Part shown: positions 25,560 to 35,785 of the stretch, piece after piece
Position numbering within the stretch: position 1 is the first letter of the stretch
How the letters are laid out: each line of letters opens with the position of its first letter
Source: CAWGCA01 sp963820955
GTDB taxonomy: Bacteria > Pseudomonadota > Gammaproteobacteria > Chromatiales > Chromatiaceae
Length of the DNA stretch: 64,000 nucleotides
Assembly (NCBI GenBank): GCA_963820955.1
Contig: CAWGCA010000002.1
Span: 55,514 to 119,513 of the forward strand
Direction: 5' to 3'
Notes under the pieces: generated by a model
Databases searched by the model: none
What the model was told of the DNA's origin: nothing
The model's input: only the letters and a program-made list of their open reading frames with translations
Program-made: the position numbers and the translations under genes

Positions 25560-25765
25560 AAATCTACTGATTTAGCAATTGCCCGGGTTGATTTAACCAG
25601 AATTCCGTGCAAATAAATGAGTTTTAGCTTACGGTATTCGCACCGGTCAGGCTGATGAATGAACAGGCGAATCTTCCCAAACCAACGACCGGAAAGGCGC
25701 CCCCCCTTTGTCGAACGAAGCATAGTGACAATGAATCCAATTCAGTACCAATAAACCGCTCTGGC

Positions 25766-28175
25766 TGGCCTTATCGTCAGCCATCCTGTTCGCCGTGCTG
25801 ACCTTGATGCTGGCGGCGTACGACCCTGGCGGCTGCCGAATCGACGGACCCGGTTGCCCAGGCTGAGGAACAGCTCAAGGTACTGGAAGCGCGCCTGGAG
25901 GCCTCGGGTTACCCCAGCGAGGTAGCAGCTGAACGAGATGCAGGCGAGCCTGCAAGAGGTTCGCCAGGTGGCCCGCAACTGCCTCGATGAAGTGGAGCAG
26001 GCGCAACGCAAGCTCGACCGCGAACTGAAGATACTCGACCCCGCATCGGCAAAGACGACGACGGATGGCGAAGGGAGCGCAACCGAGCAGAAACCCCAAA
26101 CAGCTTCTTCAAAGGACGGCCGGAAAGTCGATCTCAATGAACGCATCAGCGCGCTCAATGCCCGGCGCAGCAGTTGTCAGCTGCTGCGGCTGCACAGCGG
26201 TGAACTGGAGAGACAGGCTGGATAAATCCAGGCAGGCCATCCTCACCCGCCAGTTGATGCAACGTGATGCCAACCTGCTTGAGCTGATCGAGCAGAATCT
26301 GGCCAGGCCGGGCGCCTGGCTGGATTTCACCCGCGAGATATTGGTCAAGTCCACCGGTGTGCACACGGTGCAGGGGCTGCACCTGGCGGGCATGGTGCTG
26401 CTTGGCCTGCTCGGCTGGGTCGCCGGTCTGCTCATCCGCCGCAGGGTAAGACCCCTGGCCGCACCGTCAACCGGCGAGGAAGAACTGTCCCAGGGACTCT
26501 ATCATTCGGTACTCGCCAGCATCGCCCGCTACGCGCCGATCCTGCTGTTTTTCGGCGCCGTCAGCCTGTACCTGGAACTGCTGCTGCAGCAACAGCCCGA
26601 GCAGCCCTATTTCGTGCTGCTGATCGACGGCCTGCTGCTCTATCTGCTGGCCGTGGCGACCATCCGCACCTTCCTGCGCCCGGTGCCGCCGGCGCAGCCT
26701 TTTCTCGAGCTGCCGGAACGGGTGGCGCAGCCGCCTCAGCCGGCGGCTGCAGGTACTGGCCCTGCTGCTGTTGATCGGCAGGCTGCTGCAGGTGCTGGGC
26801 AGCGAGGAGCTGCTCGATCCGTCCATGTATCAGCTGGGGCGCGCGGTGTGGCACGCCCTGGTAGTACTCAACGCCGTATGGATCATATGGCTGATGCAGC
26901 GCCTGGAGCGCTGGCGCAAGCGCTGGGGAATCAGCGCCGTGCTCAGCCTGGCGTTTGTCTCGAGCCTGGCTGCCATGTGGCTGGGCTACCAGGAACTGGG
27001 CAGGCTCGTCATCCTCGGCTTGATCGGCACCCTGATCGGACTGGCGCTGGCCTGGCTCGGCGCCGGGCTGCTGGATGATCTGTTCGACGGCCTGGACGAG
27101 GGGCGCCACCCCTGGCAGGTCAGGCTGCGCCGAACCGTGGGGATCAAGGACGGCGACTATGTACCGGGACTCGGCTGGCTGCGACTGCTCGCCAACCTGG
27201 TGCTGTGGGGGGCGTTCGGGGCAGCCGTTCTTTACCGTCTGGGGCCTTTCCAAGCAGGGCTTTGACGAGATCAGTCTTTTCTTCACCGAAGGCTTCGAGG
27301 TCGCCGGTTTCAGCATCGTGCCCAGCCGGCTGCTTTGGGCGGTTTTGGTGTTCGCCCTGCTGCTGACCCTGAGCCGCTGGTTCACCAACAAGCTCAACAG
27401 CACATGGCTGCAAAAGACGCGTATGGATCACGGCGCGCGCGAGGCGCTGGTCACCTTCAGTCGCTACACCGTCATTGCCCTGGCCGTCCTGTTCGCCCTG
27501 TCCCTCGCCGGCATCGAGTTCTCCAACCTGGCGATCGTCGCCGGCGCCCTGTCGGTGGGTATCGGCTTTGGCCTGCAGAACGTGGTCAACAACTTTGTCT
27601 CCGGCCTGATCCTGCTGTTCGAACGGCCGGTACGCACCGGCGACTGGATCGTGGTCGGCAATACCCAGGGTACGGTCAAGCGCATCAGCATCCGCTCCAC
27701 GACCGTGCAGACCTTCGAGCGGGCCGACGTGATCGTACCCAACTCGGAATTGATTTCGGGACAGGTGACCAACTGGACCCTGGACACCCCCTGGGGACGG
27801 GTCTGCTACCGGTGGGGGTGGCTTATGGCAGCGACACGGCCAAGGTGAAAGAGATTCTGCTGGATATCGGCAATGCCCACCCGCTGGTGGTTCGCGAACA
27901 ACCCACGCTGGCCAGACCCGAATGCGTTGTTCCTTGCCTTCGGCGCCAGTTCACTGGACTTCGAATTGCGTGTCATCGTGCGCAACATCAGCGAACAAGT
28001 GCAGGTGATCAGCGATCTCAATTTTGCCATAGACAAGGCATTCCGTGACAACGACATCGAGATCCCCTTCCCGCAGCAGGATGTCTACCTTAAGCAGGTG
28101 CCGGAGGGCCTGCGGAACGACAGAGGGGCGCCACCTGGCTACGGTAATCCGGACACTGACGGCCAGGATAAGTAG
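25766..28175 (+). pseudogene. Mechanosensitive MscS-family channel (large, DUF3772/MscK-like), about seven frameshifts
   Basis: Pieces in three frames join into one protein of about 790 residues. A signal peptide (LWLALSSAILFAVLTLMLAA) leads to a coiled region with AQAEEQLKVLEARLEA and EVRQVARNCLDEVEQAQRKL. A multi-helix membrane part follows (HLAGMVLLGLLGWVAGLLIRR; LIGRLLQVLGSEELLD; AVLSLAFVSSLAAMWLGYQE). It ends in an MscS core with GALSVGIGFGLQNVVNNFVSG and a beta domain with RPVRTGDWIVVG. Frame changes fall near 25819, 25928, 26214, 26730, 27250, 27800 and 27915. Intact relatives release solutes under osmotic downshock. Each shift is about one base and the intervening sequence is well conserved, so this may be an error-rich assembly stretch rather than an old pseudogene. 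Confidence 0.85.
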
Positions 28176-28500
28176 TCTTCATCCCAGTGATAGCTTCCGG
28201 ATTTGGGTTGCCTTTCGTTGGCTTACCATGAATGCTCGGAGTTGACCTGACATAGCTATTCGGGGATAGCAACTTCCGCTGTTGCAATAGAGCAGCCTTC
28301 ACTTGAGACGGTCTAGACCGCAGCATTAGGTTGTGAGTTCAATCGATCGATGCAACACAAGCGTTAAATCGCTCTGCTGGCGACCGTTGAGACGCAACAA
28401 GCCGTGTCGCACCGACGACGGTCAATCCTCTACGGCATTCCAACCGGCGGGGGATAAGCAGCCGATGTATAGCGGCCATAGCGGAAGAATGGTCAAACGC
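28176..28500. other. Intergenic interval without a supported gene
   Basis: Nothing recognisable was found. It separates the convergent channel pseudogene and HdeD-like gene. I see no strong hairpin with a T-tract. Confidence 0.4.
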
Positions 28501-28986
28501 CTAAGCAGCCAAACGCCACTGTTGAAGGCCGGTACTGATCAAGGCGACTCCGAACATCACCCCGAGCAGAAATGCGGAGCCTGCGCTTCCCAAAACGATT
28601 AGCAGCAAACCAAGTACAATACTCGACCATAGTTCGATCTTGCGAAGAACAGGCGGGTTGACTACCTCTGAGTCGCGCAGGGTCGCCAGGCCGGTGATGC
28701 CGCTGAGGATAAGACCGCCTCCAAGAATAACGGCCACTATCCATAAGGCCAGCCCCGGCCAGATCAGAATAACGACGCCGGCGATCACTTTTACCCAGGG
28801 GGTTAAAACACTGACAGGGATTCCCTCCTTTCTTGCGGCGTTGACGTAGAGCAGCGCCACGATGCCGCTGGCCAACATCACGCCGCCGAGCATCATCACC
28901 GCGAAGGTTCCGAAAAGGTAAGGCAGGATGATCGCTGCTACACCTAGCAGGATGCTAGTGACGGCACTGAATTTCGTGGAACTCAC
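28501..28986 (-). CDS. HdeD-family (DUF308) membrane protein
   Basis: The start is set at GTG 28986 (VSSTKFSAVTSILLG), with GAGGAG eight bases upstream; a longer frame exists without support. The 161-residue protein has six short helices in three pairs: LLGVAAIILPYLFGTFAVMMLGGVMLASGIVALLY, WVKVIAGVVILIWPGLALWIVAVILGGGLILSGI and IELWSSIVLGLLLIVLGSAGSAFLLGVMFGVALISTGL. This triple DUF308 repeat defines HdeD, an inner-membrane protein linked to acid and density stress. The same family occurs in transmissible stress-tolerance loci. It is probably monocistronic. Confidence 0.83.
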   Translation of the reverse strand: MSSTKFSAVTSILLGVAAIILPYLFGTFAVMMLGGVMLASGIVALLYVNAARKEGIPVSVLTPWVKVIAGVVILIWPGLALWIVAVILGGGLILSGITGLATLRDSEVVNPPVLRKIELWSSIVLGLLLIVLGSAGSAFLLGVMFGVALISTGLQQWRLAA

Positions 28987-29737
28987 GGGTCGACTCCTCA
29001 ATAAATACGCGATTGAATCGTAAACCACGTACAGTAACTGAGCCTGGGTCGTGATGTCACGTGCAATTGCTGATGTCCCCGTCAGAACCAAATCAACCCA
29101 CGTCCGGCGAGGTCGCTTTGTTTAACAGGAGCTGCCGTTCGGCGCAAATGGCTGAACGGCGTGTAGTATGCGTTTGCATATGCCCTTCGCTGGCTTCGGA
29201 ATCTTCGATCCCTGCGCCAATACGGCCATACGCCCGCGCCTACCGGGGTCTATCCGCGTCATGCTTCGCACTTCCATGGCGGACAGCGTAGGACAGCAGG
29301 CACAATGCTCAAGGTAGGGTCGGCAGTGAGTTGCAAGGTTGAGTATCGTAAATTTTTTACGCAACCCTTTGAGTATTGAACCAGATGACCCCTATCTCGC
29401 GCCCATTTCTCTACTTTACCAGGGACCTCAAATACTTCATGTACTACAAAATGAATATTCATGGGTCAGTTTTCAAAAGATTATTTTTTAGCAGGCAATT
29501 TGGCAAGTATGGACACGTTATTCGCCGAGGCTTAATGGGCGCTTATTAAGGTTGTTTGCCGCCGCTTAGTTTCAATTTAAGCTGAACGGTGGTTGGTTCT
29601 GGAGAAAAATTCTTATCCAGAAATGAACGAAACGATATCTTCAAATGTCAGAAGAACTTCGAGAGGTTAATTTTGGTGAGTTAAAATTAGTGCAGTGGCA
29701 CTTTGATTGGCATGGTCATTTCTTTAAGCATCTATTT
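28987..29737. other. Intergenic interval between divergent genes
   Basis: It separates the HdeD-like gene (minus) and the DUF3750 lipoprotein gene (plus), so both promoters should lie here. Short frames inside it show no family features. A longer reading of the DUF3750 gene could begin at 29645, but it lacks a ribosome-binding site. Confidence 0.4.
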
Positions 29738-30268
29738 ATGAAAACCTTGAAACTACTGCCGGCGTACATTCTTATCGGATTGAGTTTGTCGAGTTGTTTT
29801 TCTGGTAAAGACTGGCGCACCGCCAGTCGCGAATCTGCGGGGATTGCACCCATCACAAATGAAGCAGTTCTACACGTTTACGGTGCCAATGCCTGGGGCT
29901 GGCGTGGTTGGTTTGCCATTCACACCTGGATTGCCACCAAAAGAACCGGTGAAGCCGACTACACGGTATACGACGTGGTCGGTTGGCGCGGTTATAACGG
30001 TCAACCGGTCCTGAGGATTGCTCAGGACATCCCGGACCGGCATTGGTACGGCGAGAAACCCCAAATTATCAAAGAGCATCGGGGCATGGGAGTCGATGAA
30101 CTAATAGATGCCGTTGATAAGGCTGCCCATACTTACCCTTGGAAAACGACCTATAAGGCCTTTCCAGGTCCCAACAGCAATACTTTTACCGCCTGGATAG
30201 CCAAGCAAGTTCCTGAGTTGGAACTGAATCTCCCCTTTTCTGCAATTGGCGGAGGTTACGTGGACTAG
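29738..30268 (+). CDS. DUF3750 lipoprotein
   Basis: I choose the ATG at 29738 because it gives a lipoprotein signal: MKTLKLLPAYILIGLSLSSC, with the lipobox LSSC. The mature part (about 155 residues) matches DUF3750: a WRTASRESAGIAP opening, VLHVYGANAWGWRGWFAIHTWIA, a YDVVGWRG block, RHWYGEKPQIIKEHRG and PGPNSNTFTAWIAKQVPELELNLPFSAIG. The strictly conserved PGPNSNTF and AIG elements are present. The function of the family is unknown; it has conserved polar residues (His, Trp, Asn) that could form an active site. It should sit in the periplasm attached to a membrane. A start at 29645 would add 31 residues and hide the lipobox. Confidence 0.78.
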   Translation: MKTLKLLPAYILIGLSLSSCFSGKDWRTASRESAGIAPITNEAVLHVYGANAWGWRGWFAIHTWIATKRTGEADYTVYDVVGWRGYNGQPVLRIAQDIPDRHWYGEKPQIIKEHRGMGVDELIDAVDKAAHTYPWKTTYKAFPGPNSNTFTAWIAKQVPELELNLPFSAIGGGYVD

Positions 30269-30483
30269 TGGCAGCTGGTAGGGTCGGGGACTGGGAAGTT
30301 AGTTCACTAGGTGAACACTTGTCTGTAACCGGAGTTTCCTCAAATTTTTCTGTGTAAATGGCGCGGTCATCAATTCGATACTCGGGCAATGAATGAGATC
30401 ATAATCTGACTCATGGCCCACTTGTACTCCGGCAAGCTAATATTAGGTTGCCGAAGTACTATGATCACGTGTATACCTTCCGG

Positions 30484-30520
30484 GCCAAAAAAAGAAGCAC
30501 TCTCATGCCGCTTTTTTGGC
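30484..30520 (-). terminator. Possible terminator after fasciclin gene 2
   Basis: GCCAAAAAAAGAAGC and GCGGCATGAGAGTGCTTC form parts of a hairpin: GCCAAAAAA pairs with TTTTTTGGC across about 18 bases. The stem contains its own A/T tracts. It lies 14 bases after the fasciclin stop and may end that transcript. Confidence 0.4.
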
Positions 30521-30534
30521 TAACCGAAATCAAT

Positions 30535-31167
30535 TTACTTTTGGGGAATCAGCACTTCGTTCACCACATGAATCACACCGTTACTGGTTTCGATATCTGC
30601 AGTTGAGACCTGCAGTGCGGTAACCTGTATGTCCGAGCCTTCAACTGATTTCAATGATTTCACACCAGGCAGATCAGAAGACATCACCTTACCCGGAACC
30701 ACGTGGTACGTGAGTACTTTGACCAGTTTTTCCTTATCGGCAAGCAACCCCTCAAGTGTTCCCTCTGGCAACTTTGCAAACGCCTCGTCAGTCGGAGCGA
30801 ATACCGTAAACGGTCCTTCACCCTTCAGCGTGTCAACCAGTCCTGCAGCCTTTATCGCTTCAACCAGCGTGTTGAACGAACCGGCAGACACTGCGGTGTC
30901 GACAATATCCGAACTGGTTTTTTGAACGGGTGCCATAGAGTGACCAGAACTCCCGGCGTGGTTCATCGCATACATCGGACGGGCCTCAGCTAACCTGGTG
31001 GTGCGCATTTCGTAAGTGTGATCCCTTTGCGGCTGAGTCATTACTGCGGGCATCATACCCGTCCGGTGCTGGCTGGTCCCGCGCATGTAATCGCAACCTG
31101 AACCGGCATATGCAGCGCTGGTGGTCAAAGTAGTCAATGCGAGCACAGTGAGTTTCGTGAAATTCAT
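30535..31167 (-). CDS. Secreted fasciclin (FAS1) domain protein, copy 2
   Basis: The 210-residue protein has a signal peptide (LTVLALTTLTTSAAYAGS), a histidine- and methionine-rich linker (residues 22-80, with HRTGMM, MRTTR and HAGSSGHSM), and a FAS1 domain from about residue 84. The domain has DIVDTAVSAGSFNTLVEAIKAAGLV, GPFTVFAPTDEAFAKLP and TYHVVPGKVMSSDL, ending with SNGVIHVVNEVLIPQK. It is a textbook small bacterial FAS1 protein, thought to act in adhesion or extracellular matrix. It shares its layout with copy 1 at 4441-5085 but is closer to the family consensus, so it is probably the ancestral copy. Confidence 0.92.
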   Translation of the reverse strand: MNFTKLTVLALTTLTTSAAYAGSGCDYMRGTSQHRTGMMPAVMTQPQRDHTYEMRTTRLAEARPMYAMNHAGSSGHSMAPVQKTSSDIVDTAVSAGSFNTLVEAIKAAGLVDTLKGEGPFTVFAPTDEAFAKLPEGTLEGLLADKEKLVKVLTYHVVPGKVMSSDLPGVKSLKSVEGSDIQVTALQVSTADIETSNGVIHVVNEVLIPQK

Positions 31168-31378
31168 TCAAGTCTCCTCGTTTTTGAAAAAGCTTCGATT
31201 GTTTGATTCACCCTCGCCTGTTAGTTACGGAGAAACCCATTGACTGGATCAGAATTAATTTTCAAATCTCCTGGAGAATCTTTCTTTGCTTCAAACGCTA
31301 GTACATCTGACCGGTACCAGCGTCAGGTTCAGCACCTTCGAACGGATGACAAACAGGCAAAGTCTCTCAGTTGCCGTG

Positions 31379-31981
31379 CTACTGGAAGTTGATGTTACCC
31401 AAAACCAGAAGCCCACGTACCTGATCATGGCGAACGACAACCGCCTCACCCTGAGACACCGCCTTGCCAGTCAGCGCCGTAATGTTGACCTGGTGAGTCA
31501 CCAGGACCAGGTTGCCCTCTCCCGCAAAAGATTGGATCCGTGTAATTACCGACTGCGTCTGCTCATCTTGAGTGGAATAATCGTTGAAGAAAGAGTTCAG
31601 TGGTGGCCACAGCTCGTATCTTCCAAATGCCAGTTCCGCCGTTTCGTAACAACGGCACCATTCACTCGACAGGACTGGTCCTATAGGTACTTCCTCCTTT
31701 TGGAAACGATCCCCCATACGTCGCGACTGCTCTCTGCCGTCGTCTGAGAGATATCGCTGTGAACTGCAATCATTCAGTCGAAATCCGGGAGGATCGCCGA
31801 AGCCTGGAACTGTTTGTGCATGACGAATCATCAGGATATTGCCTCCGTCCCGCAGCTTGTTCCACAATTCGTCCTGGGAAGCTGGTTCTGCAGCGGCCTG
31901 GCCCATGAACAACAGGAGCAGAAGGAATCCAGCCAAAAATTGCCCAGCATTCACGTCACATCTTTCGCAACTTGATTTCAC
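31379..31981 (-). CDS. Periplasmic histidine phosphatase family protein
   Basis: The 200-residue protein has a hydrophobic N-terminal signal (FLAGFLLLLLFMGQAAAEP) and a histidine phosphatase domain. Visible marks are LMIRHAQTVPG (the RH motif, usually RHG), SDDGREQSRRMGDRF, VLSSEWCRCYETAELAFG and the second catalytic histidine in LVLVTHQVNITALTG. The order and spacing fit the short periplasmic branch. RHA in place of RHG is common in this branch. The substrate is unknown. It lies between the fasciclin and ftsH genes on the same strand but with gaps of about 200 bases, so an operon is unlikely. Confidence 0.85.
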   Translation of the reverse strand: MKSSCERCDVNAGQFLAGFLLLLLFMGQAAAEPASQDELWNKLRDGGNILMIRHAQTVPGFGDPPGFRLNDCSSQRYLSDDGREQSRRMGDRFQKEEVPIGPVLSSEWCRCYETAELAFGRYELWPPLNSFFNDYSTQDEQTQSVITRIQSFAGEGNLVLVTHQVNITALTGKAVSQGEAVVVRHDQVRGLLVLGNINFQ

Positions 31982-32175
31982 AGTGCTTGGTTCCGGGGCT
32001 GGCTATGAATCAGTGCTCTTTTTTGCTCGGTCGGAGCAGTATTTAAACAAACAAGTTTCATGCGTAAATTGCTGTATTAATTAACCCGTATTTTCCAAAT
32101 GCAGACGTCGATGTCCTTCTGACGATAGCGGTTAGGACAGCCTGCTGCGACCCAGCATCAGGCGCTCTGTCAGCT

Positions 32176-34128
32176 TCAGACTTCACTTACCGGACAGGCC
32201 ACACCCAAACCTCTCCCGGATGCCGCGTTACCCCGGCCGTCTTCCTTAGGCCCGTTCCGGGGCGAGCCCTGGTCCGGACCTTCGGCGGCAGGTGGTTGAA
32301 AAACTTTGCCGGCCATCAAGGCGTCGATCTGAGTACGATCGAGGGTTTCGACCTCAACCAGAGCCTGGGCCATTGCATGCAGCTTATCGATATTTTCCAG
32401 CAATATGGTACGGGCCCGCTGATAGTTCCTGTCGATGATATCACGCACTTCGGCTTCCAACCTGCGAGCGGTGTCGTCAGAGATCTGCTTGTGCTGAGTA
32501 ACTGCTCTGCCAAGGAATACCTCGCTCTCGTCTTCTGAATAGGCTATCGGGCCCATGCTCGGGGTCAGCCCCCAACGAGTAGCCATGTTCCTCGCGATCG
32601 AGGTGGCGCGTTGTATGTCATTCTCTGCGCCGGTGGTGATCGAGTCTTCGCCAAAAATAATCTCCTCGGCAACCCTGCCGCCGAACAGACTGGTGATCTG
32701 GCTTTCCAACAGGCGTTTGCTGGCGCTGTACCGGTCTTTCTCAGGCAAAAATACCGTCACACCCAGCGCCCTGCCGCGCGGGATGATCGATACCTTATGC
32801 ACCGGGTCATGCTCCGGCACCAGGCGGCCAACGATAGTGTGCCCTGCTTCATGGTAGGCGGTAAGGCGCTTCTCTTCCGGCGACATCACCGTGCTGTGGC
32901 GCTCAGCCCCCATCAGAATCTTGTCTTTGGCCTTTTCAAACATATCCATTGTTACTCTGGTGAGCCGCGAGCGTGCCGTGAGCAGTGCTGCTTCGTTTAC
33001 CAGATTCGCCAAATCGGCACCGGAGAAACCAGGTGTTCCCCTGGCGATTAATCTGGGCTGCACATCTTCCGCCAGCGCGACCTTCCGCATATGAACATGG
33101 AGGATCTGCTCGCGACCGCTGACATCAGGCAATCCAACCACTACCTGTCGGTCGAAACGCCCTGGTCGTAACAACGCGGGATCGAGCACATCGGGGCGGT
33201 TTGTTGCAGCCACGACGATGACTCCTTCAGTGCCCTGGAAACCGTCCATCTCCACCAGCATCTGATTTAGGGTCTGCTCGCGCTCGTCGTGTCCACCGCC
33301 TAGCCCGGCTCCTCGCTTCCGCCCGACGGCGTCTATTTCGTCTATGAAGATGATACACGGTGCGCTCTTCTTGGCAATTTCAAACAGGTCACGCACTCTT
33401 GATGCGCCTACTCCCACGAACATCTCTACGAAATCCGAACCTGACATGGAGAAAAAGGGTACCTTGGCTTCACCGGCAACCGCTTTCGCCAACAGTGTTT
33501 TACCCGTGCCCGGCGGCCCCACCATCAGCACGCCTCGCGGTATGCTACCGCCCACCGCGAGAAAGCGGTCGGGGTCACGCAGGAAGTCCACCAACTCGGC
33601 CACTTCTTCCTTCGCCTCCTCGACACCCGCCACATCCCTCAACGTGACTTTTATGTCACCCTCTTTGAATTCACGCGCCCGACTCTTGCCGAATCCCATC
33701 ACACCGCCCGCACCTCCATTTTGGGCGGCTCGCTTCATGGTCCAGTAGATGAACCCAATAAGCAGCATAATGGGCAACAGCGTAATCAGCAGTTGCCCCA
33801 AAAAGCTCGGCTTTGCCGGCAGGCGAGCGGAGATATCTACATTCCCTTCGACTAGGTCGCTTATCAGGCCGGGGTCGCCGGGATCTATTGTCTGGAACGA
33901 CGAACCGTCTGCTCTCTCCCCGCGGACGATCTTCTCTTCGATCTCGACCCGCGAAATCTGCTTCGCCTGTAGTTCGGTCAGGAATTGTGAATAGTCAATT
34001 CGCTGATAAACAGGACCAGCTGACTGCTGCCCCACCGATGATAAAAGAAACCACAGGCCGAATAAGAACAGAATCCATGTGAATAGCTGTCTGTTTTGAA
34101 TCACGTTATGTACCTCTGTGTTAAACAT
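32176..34128 (-). CDS. ftsH: ATP-dependent zinc metalloprotease FtsH
   Basis: With ATG at 34128 the protein has 650 residues. There is one N-terminal membrane helix (FTWILFLFGLWFLLSSV), a periplasmic part, a second helix (LLITLLPIMLLIGFIYW), the AAA+ domain with Walker A GPPGTGKT (204-211), Walker B IIFIDE (259-264) and the SRH segment (about 310-330), and the protease domain with HEAGH (426-430). A GTG at 34104, closer to the usual FtsH start and preceded by AGAGG, is an alternative that removes eight residues. FtsH degrades misfolded membrane and short-lived regulatory proteins. The tail after residue 615 is low-complexity. A second, genome-standard ftsH probably exists, as this copy lies outside the usual rrmJ-ftsH-folP context and near HdeD, as in stress-tolerance islands. 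Confidence 0.93.
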   Translation of the reverse strand: MFNTEVHNVIQNRQLFTWILFLFGLWFLLSSVGQQSAGPVYQRIDYSQFLTELQAKQISRVEIEEKIVRGERADGSSFQTIDPGDPGLISDLVEGNVDISARLPAKPSFLGQLLITLLPIMLLIGFIYWTMKRAAQNGGAGGVMGFGKSRAREFKEGDIKVTLRDVAGVEEAKEEVAELVDFLRDPDRFLAVGGSIPRGVLMVGPPGTGKTLLAKAVAGEAKVPFFSMSGSDFVEMFVGVGASRVRDLFEIAKKSAPCIIFIDEIDAVGRKRGAGLGGGHDEREQTLNQMLVEMDGFQGTEGVIVVAATNRPDVLDPALLRPGRFDRQVVVGLPDVSGREQILHVHMRKVALAEDVQPRLIARGTPGFSGADLANLVNEAALLTARSRLTRVTMDMFEKAKDKILMGAERHSTVMSPEEKRLTAYHEAGHTIVGRLVPEHDPVHKVSIIPRGRALGVTVFLPEKDRYSASKRLLESQITSLFGGRVAEEIIFGEDSITTGAENDIQRATSIARNMATRWGLTPSMGPIAYSEDESEVFLGRAVTQHKQISDDTARRLEAEVRDIIDRNYQRARTILLENIDKLHAMAQALVEVETLDRTQIDALMAGKVFQPPAAEGPDQGSPRNGPKEDGRGNAASGRGLGVACPVSEV

Positions 34129-34582
34129 CAATTTTTTGGCTTTGCTGCACAAACCGCTCGAAGTTCTCGTTGGTTGCAAGAAAAATCCGGGCACCAGGCT
34201 GCAGGCTCGATAACCGATACTGGGGTTATCAGACGTAAAAAATTGGAATTAACTGAGTCTACGAAAAAAAGAGTGTTTTAGATCACCGGAAGCAGAATTG
34301 CGCCCGCTTATTGCCCGCGCAAAAATGAGTTTGCATTTTTGGGCATCGAGGCGCCCGGCTACCAAGGCGCGAGAAACGCAAACAGTAAACTATTTAAGCG
34401 ACAAACAACGCCGGCATACGGGATGGATCGGCGGTCAAAAATGTGGAGTTATCTTGAAGCGAGCCCTTAGTGCCTGTCCAGAGAGACCCGCTCCCGACAT
34501 CCCTTTGTGAGTCGGTATCCAGTGACCACAACAAGCTTCCGGAAAACATTTCCGGCCCCGATCAAACAGGGCACAGAAATTG
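34129..34582. other. Intergenic interval upstream of ftsH
   Basis: No gene was recognised. It should hold the ftsH promoter on the minus strand, but no hexamer pair stands out. Confidence 0.4.
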
Positions 34583-35785
34583 TCAGATCAATTCAATGAC
34601 AGTCGCCACCCGCACCTGCCTGCCATCAGTCCGACCACGCTCGAGCTCTATCAAGGCCTGCTCACCCGGCTGCCGGTCAAGCATTGCGAGGCGGACATCC
34701 TCCATCGATCGAATGCGTTCTCCGGCGATGGAGGTTATCAGGTCGCCGGGAAGCACATCTTCTACTACATCCGCGACATGTCCACGCAGCAAGCGCCTCA
34801 CTGTAACCTCCCCACCAGTCTCACCGATGTATATCCCAAGCTTTCCCGCTACGGGCAGTTGGTCGTCATTGGCCAACAAAATGTGTTCCGCACTGTCCAT
34901 GCGGCCAGACTCAGGACCCGCGCTAACCAGCACGGTATATTCGTGCGGGATTCTTCGCTGAACCCGCTGTGGAATGCCGGAACCAAATGCGACGTGACCT
35001 GAGCCTGCAAGCACTACCAGCTGCCGGTCGGGGTGCTGCTGCAGGTAAGATGCAGCGCTTTCGGCCATGTACTCATCCCACAGAAGCTGCACTTGGAGAA
35101 ACGTCTCAAACTGCCTGCCGGAGTGCGAATGCATGTCAAATACGCGCTGCAGACGGCGTTTGTACGAATCATCCGCGGGAATCCGAACTTCAGGAAGTTG
35201 GTTTCGCCACTCCTCGGACAACCCTCGAAATCCCTTGTTCGAAACCCGGCTTACCAGCTCCGAGGGCGCATTGAGCGCGACCAGCGCAATTCCGTTATCC
35301 CGGGCGTACTCAAGGATCGGTCGGTAAAGACGGAAATCGTATGCCCAGTTCTTATAGGAACCCGTTCGCTTCAGCAGCAGTTTTTCATCAATCTCCCCGG
35401 CGATATACCGGTCCAGGTATTGCTGGAAGGGCCGCTGGAAAAATTCAAGCCCAATGGCGAAATCAGCACCCCTCTCATGCAGTTCCTCTATCACAGCCAA
35501 CTGGTTAAGGTGATGATCGTAACGGCCATGCGTCTCGCCGATGTAGACTACCTTGTGCTGGGATACATCCTGCATCAGACGCTGGAAACTTTGCTCGTTG
35601 TCAACTGCGATGATTTCGGAAGTTGTTGCTGCAGCATTATTCATCTGCCCGGAGATTCCACCCGGTATCGAGCAAGCGGATATACCACCGATCGCGATAA
35701 CAATGCCCAGAAAAAATATCAGGCTGCGCTTTAAGTGTATTCTCTCCACGTCATGCGTCCTTATCAGGTGTGAAACAGGCACCAC
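34583..35785 (-). CDS. ChaN-like lipoprotein with C-terminal PDZ domain
   Basis: The 400-residue protein has an N-terminal hydrophobic segment (LIFFLGIVIAIGGISAC) ending in a lipobox-like GISAC (Cys38), a ChaN/haem-binding uptake domain from about residue 65 to 290, and a PDZ domain from about 300 to 395. ChaN marks are VVYIGETHGRYDHHLNQLAVIEEL, IGLEFFQRPFQQYLDRY and VVLAGSGHVAFGSGIPQR. The PDZ part contains VLPGDLITSIAGERIRSMEDV. ChaN proteins bind haem between monomers and associate with the outer membrane. The fusion to PDZ, which binds protein C-termini, is seen in several gammaproteobacteria. The true start may be a GTG about 12 residues in; the first residues are poorly supported. Confidence 0.8.
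   Translation of the reverse strand: MVPVSHLIRTHDVERIHLKRSLIFFLGIVIAIGGISACSIPGGISGQMNNAAATTSEIIAVDNEQSFQRLMQDVSQHKVVYIGETHGRYDHHLNQLAVIEELHERGADFAIGLEFFQRPFQQYLDRYIAGEIDEKLLLKRTGSYKNWAYDFRLYRPILEYARDNGIALVALNAPSELVSRVSNKGFRGLSEEWRNQLPEVRIPADDSYKRRLQRVFDMHSHSGRQFETFLQVQLLWDEYMAESAASYLQQHPDRQLVVLAGSGHVAFGSGIPQRVQRRIPHEYTVLVSAGPESGRMDSAEHILLANDDQLPVAGKLGIYIGETGGEVTVRRLLRGHVADVVEDVLPGDLITSIAGERIRSMEDVRLAMLDRQPGEQALIELERGRTDGRQVRVATVIELI

Noticed and set aside
27335..28048. Forward frame of 237 codons within the channel pseudogene
   Set aside because: Most of it is an off-frame shadow; only the part around 27800-27915 belongs to the channel sequence.
35033..35734. Forward frame of 233 codons opposite the ChaN-like gene
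   Set aside because: It is the antisense shadow of a strongly supported gene.
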